DNA of 64,000 nucleotides from Actinomyces sp. zg-332 (GTDB lineage Bacteria; Actinomycetota; Actinomycetes; Actinomycetales; Actinomycetaceae): positions 1,116,001 through 1,180,000 of the forward strand of contig NZ_CP064951.1 in assembly GCF_011751945.2 (NCBI RefSeq). The letters run 5' to 3'. Shown here one piece after another: positions 56,969 through 64,000 of the stretch; position 1 is the first letter of the stretch, and each line of letters starts with the position of its first letter. A model generated the notes under the pieces. It searched no databases, was not told the DNA's origin, and saw only the letters and a program-made list of their open reading frames with translations. Position numbers and translations under genes: made by a program.

Positions 56969-57120
56969 GATCTGTTTTAAACGAATGGGCGTGTGCTAAG
57001 AAAGTACTTTTCGTAACACACGCCCACACAAACAGTAGCTTATATCTATGTTCCCTTTAAGCCCTATTTTGTTGCAGCTAATTTGACTGCACTAGCTACT
57101 TTCTCAGATACTTTTTCATT
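56969..57120 (-). repeat. Malic-enzyme 3' end and terminator, first copy
   Basis: Direct repeat partner of 55221-55376. It includes the functional end of the malic enzyme gene and its terminator. Confidence 0.8.
56987..57025 (-). terminator. Terminator after the malic enzyme gene
   Basis: GGGCGTGTG (56987-56995) pairs with CACACGCCC (57017-57025); the loop contains AAGTACTT. T-rich sequence follows on the minus strand. Confidence 0.7.
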
Positions 57121-58455
57121 GAAAACATCTGGAATAATATAAGACTCATGTAGCTGTTCATCAGGAATAACTTCAGCAATAGCAACAGAAGCTACACGCA
57201 ATATTTCACCTGTAATCTTATTGCACTTTGCATCAAGTAACCCTCTAAATAAACCTGGGAAAGCCAAAACATTATTAATCTGGTTAGGATAATCACTACG
57301 GCCAGTAGCAACAATAGCAGCATGTTTCATGGCTTCGTAAGGATCTACCTCAGGTATAGGGTTAGCTAAAGCAAATACGATAGCATCATCAGCCATAACA
57401 GCAATATCTTCCCCTGACAAAATGCCACCAGATGAAACACCGATGAATACATCAGCATCTTTCAAACCAGATTTCAAATCTCCTTCAACACAGCGAGGGT
57501 TAGTATTATTTGAAATCCAAGCCCGATTTTCTTCAGTATCAGCAGTGACTTGAGTCCGAGATAACGCTCCTTCACGACCATAGCCAACAATATCTTTAGC
57601 TCCTTGAGCCATCAATAACTTTATGATTGCACTACCTGCAGCACCAACACCAGATACTACAATACGCACATCTTCAATGCGCTTATTAACAATCTTTAAA
57701 GCATTGATTAAAGCAGCCAATACAACAATTGCTGTGCCATGCTGATCATCGTGGAAAACAGGGATATCTAACTCTTCACGTAAGCGTGATTCTATTTCAA
57801 AACACCTAGGAGCTGAAATATCTTCAAGGTTAATTCCACCAAAACCTGGAGAAATCGCTTTTACTATTGAAATAATTTCTTCAGTATCTTGCGTATCCAA
57901 AACTATAGGCCAAGCATTTACACCGGCAAATTGTTTGAATAGCAACGCTTTACCTTCCATAACAGGTAAAGCTGCTTTTGGACCTATATTTCCTAATCCC
58001 AAAACAGCCGTGCCATCAGAAACCACTGCAACTGTATTACCTTTTATTGTGTAGGTATTAGCTTTATCCTCAGATTCAGCAATAGCAGTACAAACACGAG
58101 CAACACCTGGGGTATAAGCACGTGCCAAATCTCTACGACTATTCACGTTAATCTTAGATTGGGCATCAATTTTTCCACCAATATGAGCTGAAAACGTTAA
58201 ATCTTCAGCGCTGATAACTTCGACATCTTCAATCTTTTTCAATACATCAACAATTTCAGTTTGATGAGATGTATCTTTCGCGTCACATGTCAAATCTACA
58301 GTCAATATGCCATTTTCTGACACAACTGTATCCATACCAGTAACAATTGCTCCAACAGAAGCTATATCGCTTAAAATTTTAGATGCCCCATCCCTAGTAA
58401 AAGGCATTTTCAAACGTATAGCCATAGTGTGAGAAGGACCTGGTAGGGTCGCCAT
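57064..58455 (-). CDS. Malic enzyme with N-terminal ACT domain
   Basis: It oxidatively decarboxylates malate to pyruvate with NAD(P). An N-terminal ACT-like part (about 1-80: AIRLKMPFTRDGASKI, VVSENGILTVDL) is followed by the malic domain (NSRRDLARAYTPGVARVC, AVLGLGNIGPKAALPVMEGK) and the NAD-binding domain (VSGVGAAGSAIIKLLMAQGA, FALANPIPEVDP). AGGAG before ATG 58455 makes this start better than 58485; it gives 463 residues. It lies about 80 bp after gatB on the same strand. Confidence 0.93.
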   Translation of the reverse strand: MATLPGPSHTMAIRLKMPFTRDGASKILSDIASVGAIVTGMDTVVSENGILTVDLTCDAKDTSHQTEIVDVLKKIEDVEVISAEDLTFSAHIGGKIDAQSKINVNSRRDLARAYTPGVARVCTAIAESEDKANTYTIKGNTVAVVSDGTAVLGLGNIGPKAALPVMEGKALLFKQFAGVNAWPIVLDTQDTEEIISIVKAISPGFGGINLEDISAPRCFEIESRLREELDIPVFHDDQHGTAIVVLAALINALKIVNKRIEDVRIVVSGVGAAGSAIIKLLMAQGAKDIVGYGREGALSRTQVTADTEENRAWISNNTNPRCVEGDLKSGLKDADVFIGVSSGGILSGEDIAVMADDAIVFALANPIPEVDPYEAMKHAAIVATGRSDYPNQINNVLAFPGLFRGLLDAKCNKITGEILRVASVAIAEVIPDEQLHESYIIPDVFNEKVSEKVASAVKLAATK

Positions 58456-58535
58456 TTTTACTCCTTTGTATTTATTTTCCCCCATTGCACTAGGTGTGCG
58501 TGAAATTCCGGAAAAAAATATTTACAACTCCTTCG

Positions 58536-60032
58536 TTACAAATTTATCTTCTCCATAATTATTTCACGTACACGGCTAGCGTCTGCTTGTCCCTTTGTTG
58601 CTTTCATAATTGGACCCATTAATGCACCAATTGCTTGCATTTTTCCGGCCTTTAGACTTTCAACAACATCAGGATTACTATTTAGAGCCTCATCTACAGC
58701 TTTTTCTAAAGCACCATCATCTGAGACGATTTCGAGCCCTTTATCTTTTACAATCTGAGCTGGTTGACCTTCACCTTGTATTACACTATCTAATACAGAA
58801 CGAGCGATTTTATCATTAATTTTCTTTTCATCTATTAATGACTGTAGTTCGCAAATTTGTTCAGGTGTAACTTTTACTTCTTCTAGAGATATTTCTTGTA
58901 CTCTAGCAATACGAGATATTTCACCCATCCACCATTTACGAGCAGATTGTGGTGAAGTACCAGCCTTTATAGTAGCTTCTATTAGATCCAATGCACCAGC
59001 GTTGATAACGTCTCTCATTTCAACGTCACTAATGCCCCACTGAGCAATCAAACGCTTGCGACGAACAGCAGGCATTTCTGGCATGGAAGAGCGAATCTGT
59101 TCTATCCACTCCTTTGAAGGACATACTGGCACCAAATCTGGTTCAGGGAAATAACGATAATCTTCAGCATCACTCTTTTCACGACCTGAAGAAGTTGAGC
59201 TTGTATCTTCGTGCCAGTGACGAGTTTCTTGTATTACTGTCTCGCCTTCAAGCAAAACTGTGGCTTGACGACGCATCTCATATCGCACAGCTTTATCTAT
59301 AGCTCTAAAAGAGTTGACATTTTTTGTTTCAGTACGTGTGCCAAACTTATCTTCTGGAGTTTTCCTCAAAGAAACGTTTATATCAGCACGCACATTTCCA
59401 CGTTCCATACGAGCTTCAGATACTTCTAAGGCACGGAAAATATCGCGCAAAGTCTGTACGTAAGCAGCAGCTACTTCAGGAGCTCTATCACCACAGCCAG
59501 TAATTGGACGTGTAACTATTTCAACTAGTGGAACACCAGCACGGTTATAGTCAACTAGAGAATATTCAGCACCTTGGATACGACCAGCAGCACCACCAAC
59601 GTGAGTGTTCTTACCAGCGTCCTCTTCCATATGAGCACGTTCAATATCTACTCTAAAAACAGCTCCATCTTCAAGTTCAACATCTAGATAGCCATCATAA
59701 GCTATAGGTTCATCAAACTGTGATGTTTGAAAGTTTTTCGGAATATCTGGGTAGAAGTAGTTTTTACGAGCAAATCGGCATGAAGAAGCTATCGAACAGT
59801 TTAAAGCCAAACCAATTTTGATTGCATATTCAACTGCTTTTTTGTTAACAACTGGCAAAGTTCCTGGTAAACCTAGAGAAACTGGTGTAACCATGGTGTT
59901 TGGTTCTTCACCGAATACGTTAGGAGCATGGTCGAACATTTTGGTTTTGGTACCTAGTTCAACGTGTACTTCAATACCTAAAACTGGGTCAAACTCAGCA
60001 GCAGCTTTTTCGTAAGATACAAGTTTAGACAT
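58536..60032 (-). CDS. gatB: Aspartyl/glutamyl-tRNA amidotransferase subunit B
   Basis: This tRNA-binding kinase subunit of GatCAB activates Glu-tRNA-Gln or Asp-tRNA-Asn. [17 protein letters not shown], the cradle motif [13 protein letters not shown] and the [12 protein letters not shown] segment are present, with a C-terminal YqeY-like tail. 498 residues. Its ATG overlaps the gatA stop as TAATG. Confidence 0.97.
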   Translation of the reverse strand: MSKLVSYEKAAAEFDPVLGIEVHVELGTKTKMFDHAPNVFGEEPNTMVTPVSLGLPGTLPVVNKKAVEYAIKIGLALNCSIASSCRFARKNYFYPDIPKNFQTSQFDEPIAYDGYLDVELEDGAVFRVDIERAHMEEDAGKNTHVGGAAGRIQGAEYSLVDYNRAGVPLVEIVTRPITGCGDRAPEVAAAYVQTLRDIFRALEVSEARMERGNVRADINVSLRKTPEDKFGTRTETKNVNSFRAIDKAVRYEMRRQATVLLEGETVIQETRHWHEDTSSTSSGREKSDAEDYRYFPEPDLVPVCPSKEWIEQIRSSMPEMPAVRRKRLIAQWGISDVEMRDVINAGALDLIEATIKAGTSPQSARKWWMGEISRIARVQEISLEEVKVTPEQICELQSLIDEKKINDKIARSVLDSVIQGEGQPAQIVKDKGLEIVSDDGALEKAVDEALNSNPDVVESLKAGKMQAIGALMGPIMKATKGQADASRVREIIMEKINL

Positions 60033-61534
60033 TATTCACCCTCCAAAACTGGTGCTTGCTCTAAAATATTTCCGCCCCATATTGGGTTCAAAATCTTTTC
60101 AATCTCATTTGCTACAGCATACATACGAGCATCTTTGTGAGCTGGAGCTAGAACTTGCAAACCTACAGGCAGTCCTTGAGACAATCCTGCTGGAATCGAA
60201 ATACCTGGAATACCTGCTAAGTTAGCTGGAATTGTAGCTATATCATTCAAATACATAGCCAATGGGTCATTCATCTTGTCACCAAATTTGAAAGCTACAA
60301 CTGGTGATGTTGGAGACAAAAGAACATCTACCTCTTTATAAGCTGCTTCAAAATCTCGTTGAATCAATGTTCTAACTCTTTGAGCACTCATGTAATAGTC
60401 ATCAACATGTCCAGATGATAAAGCGTAAGTTCCCAATATAATTCTACGTTTTACTTCGTCACCAAAAGCTTCACCACGTGTAGTAGCCATCATAGTTTCA
60501 GCTGTAACTGGTCCTTCTTTAGGAAGAATGCGAGCACCATAGTGAACGCCATCAAAACGAGCCAAATTGGACGAAACTTCAGCTGGCATAATGAGATAGT
60601 AAGCTGATAATGCATATTCAAAAGAAGGACATGATACTTCAATAATATTTGCTCCACGTTCTTTCAAAATATCAAGAATATTATCGAAAGTATCCCTAAC
60701 ACCTTTGTCATATCCTTCACCAGAAAGTTCTTTTACGATACCTATACGCATCTTTGACAAGTCTGTGTTTTCTTCTAATGCACGAACAACATCGTATGCA
60801 TCTTCTTGTAAAGAAGTTGAATCGTACTCATCATATCCTCCAATTATAGACTGCAACATTGCAGCATCTTGAACAGTACGAGCAACTGGACCGATTTGAT
60901 CCAATGAGGACGCCATAGCAACTAGACCATAACGAGATATCCTACCGTAAGTTGGTTTAGCCCCAACAGTACCTGTTACAGCTCCCGGTTGACGTATAGA
61001 ACCACCAGTATCCGAACCTAGAGCTAAAGGCACCATATAAGCAGCAACAGCAGCAGCAGAGCCACCACCAGAGCCACCAGGAATACGGTCTAAATCCCAA
61101 GGGTTACAAGTACGCTGGAAAGCTGAATGTTCAGTTGATGAGCCCATCGCGAATTCGTCCATATTTGTTTTACCGATTATTGGCATCATTTCTTTTTTAA
61201 TTTTAGAAATAACTGTTGCATCGTATGGAGATACCCAATTTTCAAGCATTTTTGAAGCACAAGTAGTTTTCATACCATTTACACAAATATTGTCTTTAAT
61301 AGCTACTGGAACACCAGCAAAAGCAGGTAGCTCTTCACCTCTTGCACGTTTTTCGTCTACTAGACGAGCTGTATGCATAGCTCCTTGTTCATCAACTAAC
61401 AAAAAGGCTTGAACTTTACCGTCAACTTCAGCAATACGGTCTAAACATGCCTGAGTTAGTTCAACAGAAGTTAGTTCACCTGCTATGAGCTTTTGACTCA
61501 TCTCATAAGCAGAAAGTTTAAGAATATCTTTCAT
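60032..61534 (-). CDS. gatA: Aspartyl/glutamyl-tRNA amidotransferase subunit A
   Basis: This amidase subunit releases ammonia from glutamine. The Ser-cisSer-Lys triad lies in [12 protein letters not shown] (Lys), [13 protein letters not shown] and [13 protein letters not shown] frame is open upstream, but ATG 61534 overlaps the gatC stop as TAATG and begins the homologous region; it gives 500 residues. Confidence 0.97.
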   Translation of the reverse strand: MKDILKLSAYEMSQKLIAGELTSVELTQACLDRIAEVDGKVQAFLLVDEQGAMHTARLVDEKRARGEELPAFAGVPVAIKDNICVNGMKTTCASKMLENWVSPYDATVISKIKKEMMPIIGKTNMDEFAMGSSTEHSAFQRTCNPWDLDRIPGGSGGGSAAAVAAYMVPLALGSDTGGSIRQPGAVTGTVGAKPTYGRISRYGLVAMASSLDQIGPVARTVQDAAMLQSIIGGYDEYDSTSLQEDAYDVVRALEENTDLSKMRIGIVKELSGEGYDKGVRDTFDNILDILKERGANIIEVSCPSFEYALSAYYLIMPAEVSSNLARFDGVHYGARILPKEGPVTAETMMATTRGEAFGDEVKRRIILGTYALSSGHVDDYYMSAQRVRTLIQRDFEAAYKEVDVLLSPTSPVVAFKFGDKMNDPLAMYLNDIATIPANLAGIPGISIPAGLSQGLPVGLQVLAPAHKDARMYAVANEIEKILNPIWGGNILEQAPVLEGE

Positions 61535-61830
61535 TACTCTTCTCCCAGAATTTGAGGAACTAGAAAACGTCCGTTTTCGCTTTCCGGAGCACATGCTAAA
61601 ACGCTTTCACGGTCAATACATTCTTTTACTTCATCTTCACGCATCACATTAGTCAAAGGTATAGGATGAGAAGTAGCTGGTACATCACTAGTTGCTATTT
61701 CTGAAACACGGTCTATAGCATTAGCAATAACGTCGAATTCACCAGTCATACGCTCAATTTCTTCATCAGTTAAAGCCAAACGGGCCAGCCCAGCTATACG
61801 GGCCACTTCTTCTTTTGGAATAGTATGCAT
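61534..61830 (-). CDS. gatC: Aspartyl/glutamyl-tRNA amidotransferase subunit C
   Basis: This 98-residue subunit clamps GatA to Gat[21 protein letters not shown] and [20 protein letters not shown] are diagnostic. First gene of the gatCAB operon. Confidence 0.95.
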   Translation of the reverse strand: MHTIPKEEVARIAGLARLALTDEEIERMTGEFDVIANAIDRVSEIATSDVPATSHPIPLTNVMREDEVKECIDRESVLACAPESENGRFLVPQILGEE

Positions 61831-62077
61831 GGATGATCATATCCTTATGTAGTACATTTATTTAGTTCGCATAAAATATACGTAAGGTATAGTGTACCAA
61901 ATTTTCCACTATTTCTGATAGGTTTAAAGTGGATAATATCACTACTAAACATTTCAAATAGTAATTTTTTATCAATTCTTATTTTTCACGAAATAATTAA
62001 TCAAACATTATGCCTATGTAATCATACCGTAGCACTTTTGCATTATAAAAAAGGTTTCAAAAAAGTTTGATAATCGC

Positions 62078-62083
62078 TACTAT
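62078..62083 (+). promoter_or_regulatory. -10 box for a leaderless cardiolipin-synthase-like gene
   Basis: TACTAT ends six bases before ATG 62090, with no Shine-Dalgarno. Confidence 0.35.
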
Positions 62084-62089
62084 AGTATT

Positions 62090-63367
62090 ATGAGGTTTAC
62101 TATAAAAAGTCTGAATCAAAAAACAATAAAAAATAAAATCGTGAAAATACTTAAAATGACAACAGTTATTTTCATGTCTATACAAGCAACAACTATTTTC
62201 TTTGTAATGTTTTACGACTTTTTACGTAAAAGGAAAATACGCTCTAAAAATTTTATTTTTCCATCTTTAACACCTCAAAGTATCAATATCAAAGACTCTC
62301 AAATACGTACTTATACAGAAGGAAAATCCTTATATAAGGAAATGCTCGAAGATATTTCTAATGCCAAAGAAACAATAATGTTCGAAACCTATATTTGGAA
62401 AGACGATATAGTTGGTAGAGAATTTAAAAGAGAACTTATAAAAGCTGCAAGAAGAGGCATAAAAGTATATGTAGTTTTTGATGGATTTGGTAACTTTATT
62501 GTTCCTAGAATTTTTAAACGTTTCCCTAAAATACCCAATTTACACGTTTTAGAATTTCCATTTTTCAGACATGGCTTGTTGACTTTAAACCCTAGAAAAA
62601 CAGGAAGAGATCACCGTAAAATTCTAGTAGTTGACAGTGAGATTGCTTATATTGGTGGATATAATATTGGTGCTTTATATCGAGATAAATGGCGTGATAC
62701 TCACATAAGAATAAAAGGTTCAACAGTTTGGGAATTAGAAAATGCATTCATAAATTTCTGGAATACTTTTTCTAAAAAAAATTCGCATAAAATTCCTGAT
62801 CTTGGAGCTAAAGAATGGGACTCCAATATTCGTGTAGCTGTAAATAATCCTAATCGCCTATTGTTTCCCGTAAGAGGACTATATATTGACGCTTTCGATA
62901 GAGCCACTAAGAATATATGGATAACTCAAGCATATTTTGTTCCAGACAAAGAAATAACCGAAGGGCTTATAAAAGCTGCTCGAAGAGGAGTAGATGTAAA
63001 GATACTGATGCCTGAAAAGTCTAATCACATAGTTGCTGACTGGGTTGCTAGTTCTTATTTTGATACACTTTTAAACGCAGGTGTAGAGATTTGGCTATAT
63101 AAAAACACCATGATTCACGCGAAAACTTGTACAGTTGATGGAAGATGGTCAACTGTTGGAACAGCCAATATCGATAGACTCTCACTAATGGGCAATTTTG
63201 AAATAAATGTTCAAATTTGGTCTAAGCGTTTCGCTAACTGTATGCAAAATATATTCATAAAAGATCTTACTAACTGTAGAAGACTTACTTTAGAGGAAAG
63301 AAACAACGTTAGAATTATGGAACGTATTACTGAAAAAATTCTACGTCCACTAGGTTTTATAATATAA
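62090..63367 (+). CDS. Cardiolipin synthase-like phospholipase D family protein
   Basis: It probably joins two phosphatidylglycerols to cardiolipin at the membrane. One N-terminal hydrophobic helix (about 24-44) is followed by two HKD motifs: His175-Lys177-Asp182 in DHRKILVVDSEIAYIGG and the second in IHAKTCTVDGRWSTVGTANI. The 425 residues are shorter than ClsA, which has two membrane helices. The ATG lies six bases after a -10-like TACTAT and has no Shine-Dalgarno. Confidence 0.88.
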   Translation: MRFTIKSLNQKTIKNKIVKILKMTTVIFMSIQATTIFFVMFYDFLRKRKIRSKNFIFPSLTPQSINIKDSQIRTYTEGKSLYKEMLEDISNAKETIMFETYIWKDDIVGREFKRELIKAARRGIKVYVVFDGFGNFIVPRIFKRFPKIPNLHVLEFPFFRHGLLTLNPRKTGRDHRKILVVDSEIAYIGGYNIGALYRDKWRDTHIRIKGSTVWELENAFINFWNTFSKKNSHKIPDLGAKEWDSNIRVAVNNPNRLLFPVRGLYIDAFDRATKNIWITQAYFVPDKEITEGLIKAARRGVDVKILMPEKSNHIVADWVASSYFDTLLNAGVEIWLYKNTMIHAKTCTVDGRWSTVGTANIDRLSLMGNFEINVQIWSKRFANCMQNIFIKDLTNCRRLTLEERNNVRIMERITEKILRPLGFII

Positions 63368-63734
63368 AACGTTATTTGCTTTGTAATACTACTTTTTACC
63401 TGTCTATTTTGAACATAAGTATGTTACTAATTTTTATTTTTCATACAAATATCTCTAGTTGTATTTTCCTCAAGCTATATAAAATAAAGAAAACAAACTC
63501 ACTATTTTATAAAGACATAGTTCAGTTCAGGTAAAAAGCACCATTTACTTACTGTATGAACAAAATCCAATGTTTTATACTCGTTTTCTATATGTACACT
63601 ATATAATGAAATAATATAACTCATACATCATAAAAGAATGAAAATAAAGTAAGCTAAGATATATTCCCTATCCATACTGTCTAAAACACTACTAGTTATC
63701 AAAACACTACGAAATGAATTATTTCCTAAGCACT
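63368..63734. other. Intergenic, nothing recognised
   Basis: An AT-rich spacer between two convergent genes. No hairpin with a T run stood out. Confidence 0.4.
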
Positions 63735-64000
63735 TCACAAACTTTTTATCTCACTTATAACTTGCAAATCACCCTCAAGTAACTTCACTAAGAATTCTTC
63801 ATCATATACAGGGATAGAATATTTCATAGCGTCTTTTAGCTTAGATCCAGCTTTTTCGCCAGCTATGACAAAAGAAGTATTTTTTGAAACCGATCCAGCA
63901 GATTTAGCTCCACGCAAAACTAGTTGCTCTTTGACATCATCTCTGTTGAATTTAGTTAACTTTCCAGTGATTACAATATTATATCCCTGTAAATATTGCT
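63735..64000 (-). CDS. ligA: NAD-dependent DNA ligase, C-terminal BRCT end (partial)
   Basis: The open frame enters from the right edge with LQGYNIVITGKLTKFNRDDV and continues GAKSAGSVSKNTSFVIAGEK to SEIKSL, TAA-terminated at 63735. This is the BRCT domain of LigA (TGxLxxFxRDExK, GxKVxGSVSKKTxxLVxGxxxGSKLxKA). Only the last 88 residues are in the window; the catalytic part lies beyond it. Confidence 0.85.
   Translation of the reverse strand, partial: QYLQGYNIVITGKLTKFNRDDVKEQLVLRGAKSAGSVSKNTSFVIAGEKAGSKLKDAMKYSIPVYDEEFLVKLLEGDLQVISEIKSL

Overview
The window reads as chromosome of an AT-rich member of the Actinobacteria (low GC by eye, not computed). The evidence is the gene content and order: an SseB-like gene before infC-rpmI-rplT-TrmH methyltransferase, gltX close to an IclR (LtbR-like) regulator and a fumarylacetoacetase-fold gene, two LytR-CpsA-Psr proteins, an LGFP-repeat secreted protein, a malic enzyme with an N-terminal ACT domain, and several genes that look leaderless. 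I cannot name the species.

Layout. 1-2.7 kb: an edge-truncated OLD-like ATPase preceded by a tiny ORF, then a decayed stretch. 2.7-7.3 kb: guaA, two small membrane proteins (one DUF3021-like) and pta. 7.35-8.9 kb: a polyprenyl-sugar module (GT2, DUF2304, GtrA). 9.4-12 kb: two cell-wall LCP proteins. 12.4-18.9 kb, minus strand: a two-component system, an acidic unknown protein, a HisH-like relic, an SseB-like protein and the translation operon infC-rpmI-rplT-trmH, with a structured attenuator-like leader and an AUU start for infC. 19.0 kb: tRNA-His. 19.3-21.3 kb: an ATP-grasp protein and a proline iminopeptidase. 21.5-24.6 kb: a dead lipoprotein gene, then a large secreted LGFP-repeat protein whose promoter spacer holds a run of ten G. 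24.8-33.6 kb: ddl, a lipoprotein, plsC, a lipid kinase, murA, an ORF6N/PLD-like protein of mobile-element type, two small decayed genes and an IclR regulator (leuCD, often found next to it, are absent here). 33.8-42.6 kb: a GT4 glycosyltransferase, a three-domain RidA fusion, tRNA-Glu, two G5-domain surface proteins, tRNA-Gln, gltX, a MalY/PatB aminotransferase and an FAH-fold protein that lacks its metal ligands. 43.2-48 kb: three AGCS amino-acid:cation symporters in a row. 48.3-55 kb: branched-chain amino-acid synthesis (ilvD, ilvE, ilvC, ilvN, ilvB). 55.2-57.1 kb: a recombination scar in which an AAA/DUF4143 ATPase gene lies between two fragments of a type I restriction specificity gene (hsdS), all bracketed by about 150-bp direct repeats of the malic-enzyme 3' end and its terminator. 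57-61.8 kb: malic enzyme and the gatCAB operon. 62-64 kb: a cardiolipin-synthase-like protein and the C-terminal BRCT end of ligA.

The genes are mostly housekeeping: nucleotide, envelope, translation, amidotransferase and amino-acid functions. The accessory signal lies in the LGFP promoter, the hsdS scar, the OLD-like ATPase at the left edge, the ORF6N gene and a number of small decayed genes. Five genes (response regulator, ddl, murA, the IclR regulator and the cardiolipin-synthase-like gene) have a -10 box 6 to 8 nt before the start codon and no Shine-Dalgarno, which suggests leaderless mRNAs.
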